Shown here one piece after another: positions 10,945 to 21,504 of a stretch of DNA of 64,000 nt. The DNA is from Fistulifera solaris (Eukaryota > Bacillariophyta > Bacillariophyceae > Naviculales > Stauroneidaceae). Within the stretch, counting starts at the first letter, position 1, and every line of letters starts with the position of its first letter. Under the pieces are notes generated by a model that had not been told where the DNA came from, made no database searches, and saw only the letters and a program-made list of their open reading frames with translations. The position numbers were made by a program, and so were the translations under genes. The stretch lies in NCBI GenBank assembly GCA_030295235.1, contig AP026164.1, positions 1,736,001-1,800,000 of the forward strand. Reading direction: 5' to 3'.

Positions 10945-13900
10945 ATGAAGCCGACAAACGCAAGAAAGAACGAGAAACAAAATACATACAGAACTGGCCG
11001 CGCACACGAAGCAGAAAACGATATGAGCGATCGTAACACCGAACCGGTTGCTGAAGTCGACAGTATTTCGAATCATCAACCCGTCGGCCGTGAAAACAAT
11101 GAGGATAGCCAGGAGAGAGAAACGGAAGCTCCATCAAACACATTTTGGGTGAAAAGGTTTTTAGTCAAGAGAAAGAAGCGATCCGTTGAAATTTTGTCGA
11201 GAGAACTCCGGACGAGTCTTGATGCTGCGGCTACAACGCTACTAGATCTCCTCCAAGGACATTTGAAAGCAGATGGTGCAGCACAGAAAAAGCGTGATAA
11301 ACAAGGACTCTCCTTACCTGCGACGGCTGTTGGCTGGTTAGCGATTGAAATGTACTCTTCTGAACCAAGGGAGGAGTTTCGGGAAACATTAGCAGAACTT
11401 CGGACTCTCCTGCCTCAAGTGACCCGCGTCAGGATTACAGCCGATGAATGGCCGGTACTCCCCACGAGTTCGAGCAAAACGAAGGAGCGGCAGAGAGGCT
11501 GGGAAAATTTAGGGGAACTTCGTGACGGTGGATTCCTTACAAATGATGGTTTCGAGGAAACTTGGCTTTTCCTTGATTATTACAGTGCTCTCATGGAATG
11601 CCCGCCCGTCGACATGTGCTTGTTCCCGGGCTGCGAAATTTTACTCGTTGAAAATATACCTGAAGGCTGCGTTAGAAATGTGAACATGATTCAAAGCTCT
11701 CTCAAGGTGTTTCGTGTTGAGAATACACCGATCACGGACTTGGCGAGCTTACTCATACCGCTAGACGCTTTCGACACAAATGAGGAGGACTCGCAGTTTC
11801 TAGCGATATCACCAGATGATCCACTGGCTCCCTCTATACCACTTACGAGTCCACGGGCACTTTTTCCACAGTTGACTCATATCAAGCTCTCTGGTTGCGG
11901 CCTGTCAGATAGTTACGGCACAGGGCTAAGTGAATCTGAAAGTGGCTTGAAACATTCTCCTTTGTCCTGCCTTACAAATTTGCAATCTATATGTTTATCC
12001 GAAAACGATCTTGTCTCGGAAAACGCTCTGTCAGGGCTTTCTAAAATGCCTCACCTTGCTAAAGTCGACTTGTCGTATAATCGGATAAAGAGCTTGAAAA
12101 ACGCCCATTACCACCTTGGGAACATCCAGACACTCGTATTGTCGCACAACCATCTAAAAAGTGCGGAAGGCATCGAACGGCTCTATTCGCTGCAGGAGTT
12201 ATGGCTCGACCATAATCGAATTTGCGACCTTAGCAAAATAAGCGCTATAGCACGTCTGCCCGAACTGGAGACCCTGCATCTCAAGGGGAATCCGATTGAA
12301 CTGAAGACACCAAAGAGATGTCGAGTCGAAGTACTATCGCTGTTTCAGGAGAAGCGAAAGAGTTATTTGCCAGTAAACGCGACTTATCGAGATTTGCAGG
12401 CGCTTCTACCATCGCTGGATGGGAAAAAGGCTTCCGTTGAAGAAATGAAAGCAATCAAGATTAGAAGTTACAGACCGCCCAGTGTAGCCATTCCTGGTGC
12501 AGATTCAGATGTATCAAATATCATCGATCTTTCTTCAGAAGCAGGAATATGTGAGCGGACGCTAGCAGGCGGAATCGTTCCTACCCGTGGAATAAAACGT
12601 AAGTTTAAAACAAGGCAAGCGGAAGTCGACAATCCCACCAACTACGTTGTTCTGAAACCCTTGGAAGCTACTTCAACAGCTGAAGGAGGACCGGTTGTAC
12701 GTTTCACGCTTGAAGATGTTCTTCAATCACTCTGTAGGCCCGAAACACCCGACGAAGTGCATGTCATTGAAGAAGACGAAGGCGACGAGGCATCGTTAAA
12801 AGTTGAAACAGTTGGTGAAGCGAAAGGGCTACTCGTTGAAGCTGAAGCACCGCGGACACCAACTACCAGAAAAACTGACACATCGGGGGACTTGCTTGGA
12901 AAAGAAATGGATGGAGATACTGAATTAAGTCTGCTCGTTGATGAAAGTATACCGGGGAATGCTATTGAGGTCAAGGAGACTACAACCCAGAAAAATAAAC
13001 CAGACTTTGCGCAGGTACGCAAAGATGAGACGAACGAGCTTGATCGGCTAATGCTATCTCCGATCAAGTGCGATAACGCAGAAGAGCTCAAAAGTCTACT
13101 TCTACCACCGAGGCATCTGCCGAGACGCATGTGGGAGTCGATACTGAAGTTGAAAAGGCGTATACTATAGAGGATGCCAATGCAGCTAATGAATCCACAC
13201 AAGATCATCACTCGACAAGCTCACATGATGAAGCTCAAACTGGACATCCTTTACTAGTGCGCTTATCAGGACAATTTCCGGATTCTGTTACACAAGATGA
13301 TCAAAGCTCTTTTCAAAGCTCAGTCGGATCACCCAGTTACGACGGTACAGTGTCCGTAGGGAAATATCACTTAGCCGAAGACAACTCAGTATACGACGGT
13401 CCTCCCAGCTACGGGACGCTCAAAATTTGCAAGGAGCTTGAGCTTTATTTTCGCGTTTTTGTTTTCCCTGCACGAGTTAACGACAATTCTTCATCACAGT
13501 CGTCACCTTATCCGGGGGCTGCAGAGAACGACTGGCGAGACATCTTGAAGAATGAACCAAGGATACAGCTTTGGCCTGCTGACAGAAAGCAGCTGCATTC
13601 TACGGGCAACTTAAATCTGTCAATTGGTACGGGCGGTATAGAGCGGGCAGAAGAGTTTCGTCGTCTTTGGAAAGAAAGAGTTGTGGGATGTGGAAAATCA
13701 GCACTTCGTCGACTCACTCCCAACCGGGGCGCCAGGTATGGATTTCACGGAGAGCTCCTGTGGTCTGACTCGAGCTCGTCACACATACGGCCTGATACTG
13801 TTGCCGAATTTCGCGAAGTCATTGCATGTTTTTCGAATTTGAGCTTTTATCTGATAGTTGATCATGACAAAGTAAGCATAAGGTCCAAGAAGCGCTTCCC

Positions 13901-14626
13901 TCTCCCTATCGCCAAGGAGGCCGAGTTCATGCACGCTGTTTGGCCGCATGCGCTTGCGCGGCACCCGTTTTCTACTTTGAGAGCCGTTACGATCGGATTT
14001 GGTTTTCAGAGGCTCACGTTGAGATTCGGAAATTCCCAAACGCCGTCTGCTGACGATTTTATCTATGCTCTTCTCATTTCGAATAAAGCCGAAACAGTTG
14101 CTCTATTAAAAGATATCCAAGACCTTTTCAAGAGTCGCAGTTAGGAGTGAATATGTTTGCTGACGATAGTGAAAATTTGCTGATCGAGAATGATGACCGC
14201 CATGTGCTTGATGCGCTGGGTGTTGCTGTGGCACCCGACGTTATAGGGGTCGTCCTGCATTACCAAATATTAGGACAACGTTGGAGAAGAGGGGACAGGG
14301 GTATTGCTCGCCGTGTTTGCCTTTTGACTGACACCAAGCTTTTTCTTCTTGACGAGGATTATGTCGGGGATGGCTCCGAGTCTGTTGAAGCAGAAACAAG
14401 GCAAGTCGGCGAGACGGTGTACCGGCTGGTCGACTCGGCTGCTCTTTACAAGTCGCCAAAGTGCAAGCAGCAGATGCTGATCCAGCAGCCATCACTATTA
14501 TCATTCGCCCAACTACTTCCTTTCAAAAGTCACGTAACTGGCGGTTGCAATGTCGTGATCGCGTTGGCGCAGAACGGCTTGTTGAAGATGTACGAAAAGC
14601 CTTATCCATGGCTTGAACGAACATGA
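10945..14626 (+). CDS. STK11IP (LKB1-interacting protein) homologue, LRR and PH-like domains
   Basis: The protein has about 1,227 aa, close to human STK11IP (1,099 aa). The start is the ATG at 10945. An N-terminal region (residues 80-240) matches the family's PH-like start. Six or so leucine-rich repeats follow (about 11840-12300: LTNLQSICLSEND, LAKVDLSYNRIKSLKN, IQTLVLSHNHLKS, LQELWLDHNRI, LETLHLKGNPIE). Then comes an acidic low-complexity linker and a C-terminal part with ELELYFRVFVFPA and CLLTDTKLFLLDEDYVG; the latter is nearly identical in pattern to human LTPSTLFLLDEDAAG. In animals the protein binds LKB1 and lysosomal V-ATPase/mTORC1 components. Single-base breaks occur at the AAAA at 13089-13092 and in the CCTTTT near 14122-14128; both restore with one added base. 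Confidence 0.85.
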
Positions 14627-14676
14627 CCCTTTTGGTGAATAAAAATATAGCTCGTATATTTCTTGTCCTCATTAAC

Positions 14677-15990
14677 TCAAATGAGCTTCGAAGCACCTGT
14701 TTGTGAAGTAGCAGGGGCATGTAGGCGGATAAAGCCCTGCTCGTCTCGACGAAACTCAACTACATCACCCGCTTGACGTTGAATGAATCGATTGAGGGGC
14801 TCCCGGGTGGTTGGGAATTTTACATGGGGCCAGACTTGTTGCCATTTCTTTCTAACGTTCGACATGTCAAGCCCTTCCTTCCCAAACTCCATGATAACTG
14901 CTAGTAATCGTGCCTTGAAAAACTCAACATCGTCGTCATCTGTATTCGCAACAAGTGCATTCCCTTGTGTGTCCAACATCAAAGGTAAGTCATGCGTGGG
15001 ATTTTGTTGCGTGCCCCTACCGCCGCAATGCAACAAATGATGGTACGCTTTTTGAACCGCGTGAAAATCAGATAAATCGTCGTTCGAATGTTTCTTATCG
15101 GGATGCAGTAAGCGTACTTTAGCTTTATAGGCGGCCCGAATGCGAGCTAATCTTGTTTCTTCCGCAGCCTCCAAATCCTTCCTCTGCAATCCCAACACAA
15201 CACAACTTTCCTCCCGCTCTCGACTGGCGTGTTCTCTTAAATACTCTGCCACGACCCGGTGACGTGGAGTGTTGGCCATGTCCGCGAGAACAGCAGCGTA
15301 ATTGCCAGCATCGTCCGGAGCATCATCCCATAGATCACACTCTTGGTGCAGAAACTTAACCAGTGCCAAATGTCCCATCCATGACGACTTGTGTAATGCG
15401 GTATGTCCACTTTTTTGTTTAGCACTGAAATCAATGCCCGGTAATGACTGCAGCCACCGCGCCATAGGAAGCAATCCAGCACCGGCTTCACCATCCTCGG
15501 TATCGGCTCGGGGGATGGGTACAATCCCCAACCAGTGCACAGCTCCGCATCCAAAATCGTTCACTTGCGTCGGATCGACTTGACACTGTTCCACCAACCA
15601 TTGACATAATTCGAATCGATTCTGAAAGACCGCCAACTGGAAGGGCGTTACACCTTGCTTGGCATTGTGATTGACATTGGCGCCTAATTCCTGAATGAGA
15701 CACTGGGCGGCCCGTAAGGCTCCATTCCGACACGCATAATGCAAAGCTGTTCGTCCACTCGCGGCACGCTTGGCGACGGTTTGGTCGACGGGCATCCCTC
15801 GTTGGGTGACAAAATAACGCAAGGTTTCCACTTGATTGGCACCTGCCGCCCAATGCAAGACCGTACAACCCGAAGTACAAACCGTGCTCAGTAATACTTC
15901 ATCGTCGACCAACTCGAGCACGGAAATGTTTCCGTCATGAGCTGCTTGCAACAAGGACTGATCACGCGGATGAGCGGCGCTGATTTTCAT
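14677..15990 (-). CDS. Ankyrin-repeat protein with C-terminal J domain
   Basis: This is a 437-aa uninterrupted frame. Residues 10-230 carry five to six ankyrin repeats (TVLHWAAGANQVETLRYFV, GRTALHYACRNGALRAAQCL, GVTPFQLAVFQNRFELCQWL, GHTALHKSSWMGHLALVKFL). Residues 280-330 form a J domain with the invariant HPD (RLLHPDKKHS) and a helix IV-like FHAVQKAYHHLL; the protein should therefore stimulate an Hsp70. The C-terminal 100 residues are unrecognised. No signal peptide or membrane span is visible, so it is probably cytosolic or nuclear. The ankyrin plus J combination occurs in several protists. The client is unknown. Confidence 0.85.
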   Translation of the reverse strand: MKISAAHPRDQSLLQAAHDGNISVLELVDDEVLLSTVCTSGCTVLHWAAGANQVETLRYFVTQRGMPVDQTVAKRAASGRTALHYACRNGALRAAQCLIQELGANVNHNAKQGVTPFQLAVFQNRFELCQWLVEQCQVDPTQVNDFGCGAVHWLGIVPIPRADTEDGEAGAGLLPMARWLQSLPGIDFSAKQKSGHTALHKSSWMGHLALVKFLHQECDLWDDAPDDAGNYAAVLADMANTPRHRVVAEYLREHASREREESCVVLGLQRKDLEAAEETRLARIRAAYKAKVRLLHPDKKHSNDDLSDFHAVQKAYHHLLHCGGRGTQQNPTHDLPLMLDTQGNALVANTDDDDVEFFKARLLAVIMEFGKEGLDMSNVRKKWQQVWPHVKFPTTREPLNRFIQRQAGDVVEFRRDEQGFIRLHAPATSQTGASKLI

Positions 15991-16526
15991 CCTTCGCCTT
16001 CCTGTAGTTATTTCGGCATCTGTCTACGATTTTCTTGCTTCCTTTGCTCCTTATATGAAGGTTTATTTTAGAACCATCATGAGCCACAACATAAAAAAAT
16101 GAGTTTGCCTTAAAATGCTGCTCACGTAAAGACATGTCAGACATAATTTCCGTCTTAGTCGTAGTTCTACTCAGTGAACTTTCGTCTCCGTCAAGAACTG
16201 GCCCAGAATTTCTGGGCCGCCCCAATTTCTGTATGAATGAAATTCAACTGGTCCGGAATTTCTGGACAAATTTCATTCATACAGAAAATCTGCGGTTGTC
16301 CAGAAATTCTGGACCAGTTAATTTCATTCATACAAAAATCTGGGGCGGTCCAGAAATTCTGGACCAGCTGAATTTCATTCATATGAAAAATCTGGGGCGG
16401 ATTCAGCTTTTCTGGACCAGCTGAATTTCGTTATTGTTTTGTCAATAACGCTTTCCAAAAAGACGATGCTTGTTGCTTTCATTCTTTGCCTCAACAAAAG
16501 ATAAGAATTCCCCCACAGATCACATC
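15991..16526. other. Divergent intergenic region carrying a hairpin-rich repeat
   Basis: This region separates the ankyrin/J gene (-) from the transporter (+). Most of it (16195-16450) is a nested inverted/tandem repeat described separately. The flanks show no coding frame. Confidence 0.6.
16195..16450. repeat. Nested inverted/tandem repeat with strong foldback potential
   Basis: Five GTCCAGAAATTCTGGAC-like quasi-palindromes (first GCCCAGAATTTCTGGGC at 16201) alternate with AATTTCATTCATA blocks in both orientations. The segment CCGCCCC...GGTCC (16217-16253) is repeated inverted at about 16362-16400, so the whole can fold into a long cruciform. The segment AACTGGTCCGGAATTTCTGG (from 16244) pairs with the block ending at 16319. 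A separate perfect 8-bp stem, CGTTATTG / CAATAACG, lies at 16429-16450. No target-site duplication or transposase is apparent. Confidence 0.8.
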
Positions 16527-18387
16527 ATGAGCAGCGAAGAAAGAATACACGATTCTCTTTTGCGCAAAGAAACGGTTACGACCAGTACCACAGAATCCCT
16601 GGAACTGAATAATAGCGTACTGGATGCGGATCATGCCTCACAAGTTCGCCGAAAAATGCATTTTCTCACTGCCATGGCCGCCTTGGGTGGTTTTCTCTTT
16701 GGTTACGATACGGGTGTCATATCCGGGGCTCTGTTACCCATCCGCCGGGCGTTTCACTTGACGGCTGGACAACAAGAATGGGTCGTCTCCAGCACTGTGC
16801 TCGCCGCGTTGCTGAGTTCGTTATTGAGTGGAGGTGGACTGAATGCACATTGGGGACGAAGGCCGTCCATACTGCTGGCCGCAGCTATTTTTACACTAGG
16901 AAGTTTCCTCTTGATGTTCGCCTGGAATTACGAAAGTTTGCTCGTAGGACGTACTGTGGTGGGGGTCGCGATTGGCATCGCCTCGTTGACGACCCCGTTG
17001 TACATTGCGGAAGCGGCCGAACCTTCGTTGCGGGGACAATTGGTCACGGTGAATGCTTTCTTAGTGACCTTGGGACAATTCACGGCGGGGATGGTCGATG
17101 GGTTGTGGGTAAAAACGGAGGATGGATGGAGGTACATGTTGGGACTGGCGGCGATCCCCAGTCTGATGTTGTGGGCGGGATTCTGGTTTCTTCCCGAGTC
17201 GCCGCGATGGTTGATTCTGCAAGGAAACATAGATGATGCAAGAATTATACTACGATCGTTGCGAGCGACGGAGCAGGAAGTCCATGAAGAAGTACAGGAA
17301 ATTATCAAGTCGCTATCGCAAATGAATCCAAATAGAAGTGATGCTATTGTCCATCACGAACGAGAAACGTGGGCCTACGGGTCCGGTTCTTCCCAGCGCA
17401 CCTTCTCGGAAAGTATTCAACCTGATTTTTGTGGGAAATTTCGCAGCCATGCTTCGCGATCGAGGGGCCAGAAGCTCCCTACTTTTGGGATGTGGCTTGA
17501 TGCTCATTCAGCAGTTTAGTGGAATCAATACGGTCATGTATTATGCTGCCACCATTTACGAGATGTCACATTTTGATGAAGTTACGGCCGTTTGGCTGTC
17601 GGGATTTACAGCACTGGCACAAGTGGTGGGTATTAGTTTGAGTATATATTTGGTAGATCGAATGGGTCGAAGAACGTTGGTACTGACGTCCCTAGCGTTG
17701 GTCACAGTGTGTCTATTCTTCTTGGGACTTTCCTTTTATTTAACTCGGGTTCTATCGGAGGCTGTATCACAAACTTATGATCCATGTCACTCACAACCTG
17801 GAATGTTGTGGAATGGTAAGACAAAGTTTTGCTACGACTGCATAAATATTCCGGGCTGTGGCTTCTGCGACGGTCACTGTGTGCAAGGATCATTGACGGG
17901 TCCAGCCGATCTCTCACAATGCCCCATCGGATCGGAATGGGTGTTTGAGGCATGTAACAGTCCTTATGGATACATGTCAGTACTCGCCATGGTGGCGTAC
18001 TTGCTCGCTTTTGGGATCGGCATGGGAGGACTTCCATGGACCATTTGTTCCGAAATCTTTCCTCTCCAATATCGCTCCATCGCTATCAGTTGCTCAACAG
18101 GGACCAACTGGTTTGGGAATGTTATAGTGGCCGCAACATTCCTGTCGATCAGTAGTCCACAAGTTTTGACAGCCTATGGAGCTTTTTGGATGTATGGTGC
18201 TGTGGCTCTGATTGGATTTGTGTGGCTGCATCAAGTACTCCCGGAAACCAAGGGAATGTCTCTGGAAGAGATCGAATGTCATTTTCAAGGACTACATCAA
18301 AGTGGTTATTCTTCAATCGCCGATTCTGATGAAAGAGAGAGGCCATCATCCAATAATGTTTCGCGTGGACAGTATTTGTCGCCTTGA
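16527..18387 (+). CDS. Sugar/H+ symporter, myo-inositol transporter (HMIT/INT) type
   Basis: This is an MFS sugar porter of about 619 aa with 12 predicted spans. The family motifs are present: GGFLFGYDTGVISGALLPI in TM1, GRRPSI after TM2, GRTVVGVAIGIASLTTPLYI, PESPRWL after TM6, QQFSGINTVMYYAATI in TM7, DRMGRR, and PETKGMSLEEIE at the end. The large Cys-rich loop between TM9 and TM10 (FCYDCINIPGCGFCDGHC, about 17830-17880) is the extracellular PSI-like insert of inositol transporters (plant INT2, animal SLC2A13). It probably imports inositol or a similar polyol at the plasma membrane. The frame shifts by one between 17338 and 17413. Either one G is extra in the GGG near 17370, or a 76-nt intron with a poor GTGATG donor is present. 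Confidence 0.85.
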
Positions 18388-18551
18388 TCAAGACTACTAC
18401 GCTGAAACGCTGCTAGGTCAGATTCTGTTTTCGACACACACTTTGTCAAAAAGGAACGTTCTTTTAAAAATTCTCCTAGCGCTATGATACGAGATTAATT
18501 GAAAAGGATTTCTATATTTCGTGAACATTAGTTGTAGCGTCTTTTCACATC

Positions 18552-19718
18552 TCACCATAATTCTTTTGAATCTGTCCATACTTGTACCGTTTTCCCAATC
18601 AAGTCGTTGTTGAGAAGCGCATCTACAGCCGCCCTAGCGGCGTCTCGGCGATTGATCCTTCTTCTATTCTTTTCGTCTACTTGCAAAGGATTCGATGTCA
18701 CATCTTTGTACTGCAACTCCATGTTTTCTTCGACAAATGTATCATCGTATTCACACAGTTGCAAAATCGTACTTGTAAGACTCGGAAAATCATCTCGTAT
18801 TATTTTTTCGCCCAACGATTTGATGCCCCAGAACGAACCAAACGGCGTTTCGAAATCGCTATATGTACCAGGTGCCATGGAGACATGTACAAAACTGATG
18901 GGATCGTTGTTTTGACACGAGTCTCCGATCAATCTTCTTTTCCGTTCAGCATCTTGTCGAGCCACTTTCAAAGCACCCAACATGTTTTCCAGTCCTTCTA
19001 CTTCCACTCGACCTTTGGTAGGTCTTGATATGGCTCGGAATAAGAAAGCAAAGTTGAGACTCGCAACAGCACGAGGAGCATTGCCATTAAAATCCGTGGC
19101 ACACCAAATCACCGAATCACACCCTTCTACGACCGTCTGACACTGCACTGGATCCAATAGTTCACATTCCACGAGACGAAGATTCTGTAAATTGTAGCCA
19201 TCCATACCTTGTGGATCATACTCAAACGTCGCCGTGCGTTCCTCACTACTCCAAGCGGCCCCGATCTTCCCGACCCCATCTTCGGCCCCGACTTCGTAAC
19301 TCAATCGAGCGTATCCCCGAGCTGTGGGACTGTTTTCACCAATGACATGGACCGCCGCCACGACCTCGGTGTCGGGATGCGTCCGTAGTAAATATCGACA
19401 CACCATACTTCCCAATCGACCGTTGGCTCCTGCCACGAGTACGCGTTTCTTCCGCAACGTTGGTTCCTTTGTTGTTTCCGTTTGCGGACTGTCGTGTTTG
19501 CGACGACGGTCTGTACCTAATTTCTCTTCCATGCTACGAATCTGTTCTCTTAATTCTTGAGCCTTTTGTTTCATTCGTTCGGCTTCCGAGAGGTTATTGT
19601 CATCGTCGACGGTGCTGTGGATTCGCGTAACACTCGACGTTCGCAGAGTCGCGACAAATGCTTCAACGAATTGTGCACTAACGAACAGGAGATGTATCGC
19701 GATGAATGTAATTCTCAT
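18552..19718 (-). CDS. Plastid-targeted NAD(P)-binding (atypical SDR/NmrA-like) protein
   Basis: The ATG at 19718 gives MRITFIAIHLLFVSAQFVEA followed by FVATLR, a signal peptide with the diatom-type Phe at the predicted cleavage site. This suggests import into the complex plastid. After a short coiled-coil (residues 40-70) comes a Rossmann start, KKRVLVAGANGRLGSMVCRYL, with the GxxGxxG dinucleotide-binding motif. The rest keeps an SDR-like order (acidic LVECELLDP, SVIWCATDF, FVHVSMAPGTYSDF, then a FPSLTSTILQL strand) but no clear YxxxK catalytic pair. It resembles atypical SDRs of plastids such as Tic62 or HCF173-like proteins. The substrate is unknown and it may be structural rather than enzymatic. 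Confidence 0.75.
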   Translation of the reverse strand: MRITFIAIHLLFVSAQFVEAFVATLRTSSVTRIHSTVDDDNNLSEAERMKQKAQELREQIRSMEEKLGTDRRRKHDSPQTETTKEPTLRKKRVLVAGANGRLGSMVCRYLLRTHPDTEVVAAVHVIGENSPTARGYARLSYEVGAEDGVGKIGAAWSSEERTATFEYDPQGMDGYNLQNLRLVECELLDPVQCQTVVEGCDSVIWCATDFNGNAPRAVASLNFAFLFRAISRPTKGRVEVEGLENMLGALKVARQDAERKRRLIGDSCQNNDPISFVHVSMAPGTYSDFETPFGSFWGIKSLGEKIIRDDFPSLTSTILQLCEYDDTFVEENMELQYKDVTSNPLQVDEKNRRRINRRDAARAAVDALLNNDLIGKTVQVWTDSKELW

Positions 19719-20116
19719 TCTATAATTTGTTTCCTTTGTTGCAAGATAGGGTTTATGTGTTCTATCAAAAAAATTACTCATGAAGTGTTGCTAAACAAGC
19801 TGCCTATTATTTCCTAACAATGAGAAAGGCGCAAATTTTTGTGCGAGAGAAATAATTAAGTCGTCGATGAGCGATGACGCAAGCAAACGTCTCTTGCTAC
19901 CCTTGACTATAGTCCGAAGTGTAAGCGACCGTTTTTCGTGACTTGATTTCAGTCACGAGCCTGTGACACCCCCCGCGAACGAGTTCGCAGAAAATCCGAA
20001 AACGAAAACAATAACATGCCATTGTGTTCTTTTTTTCCTTGCGCGTTCTCATTATACTAGCAGGAATAAGGCATCTCCTGTTTCATTACTTTTCATCCTT
20101 CACTTACCGAAAAACG
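19719..20116. other. Divergent intergenic region
   Basis: This is the promoter region shared by the NAD(P)-binding gene (-) and the acyl-CoA dehydrogenase (+). It contains the dyad CGTGACT-N7-AGTCACG (19937-19957) described as a separate feature. No coding frame is seen. Confidence 0.5.
19937..19957. promoter_or_regulatory. Dyad motif CGTGACT...AGTCACG, candidate regulatory site
   Basis: Seven-base arms flank a 7-base spacer, 160 bp upstream of the acyl-CoA dehydrogenase ATG. Related TGACTGA/TCAGTCA dyads occur at 48362-48380 and 60125-60143, also in 5' regions. A regulatory role is inference. Confidence 0.35.
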
Positions 20117-21325
20117 ATGATGAAACGACTCCTTTCTATCCCGCAGCGACGCTTCTTCTCTTCGTCGTTTCAACACGCCCCCGTGACACTATTCTCTGAA
20201 GACGAAACACTCACCCGCGAGAGTGCTCGTTTGTGGGCGACTCAAGAATTGAAGCCTGTCGTCCGTGCTATGGACGATGCCGCGCAATTGTTACCTTCCA
20301 TTCTTTCAGGCTTGTTCCAAAATGGATTCATGGGCATGGAAATTGATCCATCCCACAACGGTTCCGGCCTTTCGTTTACGAGTGCGTGTTTGGTGGTGGA
20401 AGAAATTGCCCGCATTGATCCTTCCGTCGCCATTCTAGTGGATATTCAAAACACCTTGACGAACAATGCCGTACGATTTTGGGGATCGCCGGCTTTGCAA
20501 GAAAAATGGTTGCCGCGACTGGCGACCGACACGGTCAGTGCCTTTTGTTTGTCGGAAGCAAATAGTGGGAGTGATGCCTTTGCGATGCAAACCACGGCGC
20601 AAAGGAATTCGGATGGTTCCTACGTTTTAAATGGGACCAAGATGTGGATATCGAATGCGGAACACGCGGGTGTGTTTTTGGTCTTTGCCAACGCCGATCC
20701 TTCGAAAGGATACAAGGGTATTACGGCTTTTGTGGTTGATTCCCAGACAGAAGGGATCACCGTGGGGAAACCGGAAAACAAGTTGGGATTGCGGGCATCT
20801 TCCACGTGCCCACTGATACTGGATCATGTACAAGTGACCGCGAATGATGTTCTGGGAGATGTGGGGATGGGTTACAAGTACTGTATCAACATCCTCAATG
20901 AGGGTCGAATTGGTATTGCTGCGCAGCAAATTGGGATAGCGAAAGGGTGCTTCGACATTACCCTGCCCTATTTACAAGAGCGAAAACAGTTTGGTACACC
21001 GATTTTTTGATTTTCAGGCCATGCAGCATCAGGTAGCCATGGCTGCTACCGAAATTTATGCAGCGGAAACGATGACGTATAATGCGTGTCGATTGAAGGA
21101 GGCAGGATTGCCTTTTGTCAAAGAAGCTTGCATGGCCAAATTATATTCCAGTCAAGTTGCCGAAAAGACGGCGAGCAAATGTATTGAGTGGCTGGGTGGG
21201 ATCGGGTTTACCAAGGATTTGCTCGTTGAGAAGTTTTTAGAGATTGTAAAGTTGGTTCTATCTACGAGGGAACATCAAATATTCAACTGCAAACAATAGC
21301 TAAGCTTGTAAAACAAGACTATTAG
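20117..21325 (+). CDS. Short/branched-chain acyl-CoA dehydrogenase, mitochondrial
   Basis: This FAD enzyme oxidises 2-methylbutyryl- and related acyl-CoAs in isoleucine/valine breakdown and passes electrons to ETF. At 402 aa, the sequence follows human ACADSB closely: [99 protein letters not shown] and finally [10 protein letters not shown]. The Glu of IYEG is the catalytic base position of the short-chain family. The start at 20117 ([16 protein letters not shown]) is a good mitochondrial presequence and is preferred over the longer upstream frame. The T6 at 21003-21008 has one T too many and the T5 at 21235-21239 one too few; homology is continuous across both. Confidence 0.93.
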
Positions 21326-21504
21326 TAGTCATGAGATTTTTTCGAACGTGAATTTATGCATCCATTTTTTATACTCCGTTTGGTGCGGTGGAAAAGCTGG
21401 CGATAGCGTGGTTTCTCGCTCGGTTCGAATCAACTTCGATAGTAGGGCTCTGTAGCTGCGTGCAATGACTAGTCGAATTCAACTTTTGCTGCGTCAAAAG
21501 TGTT

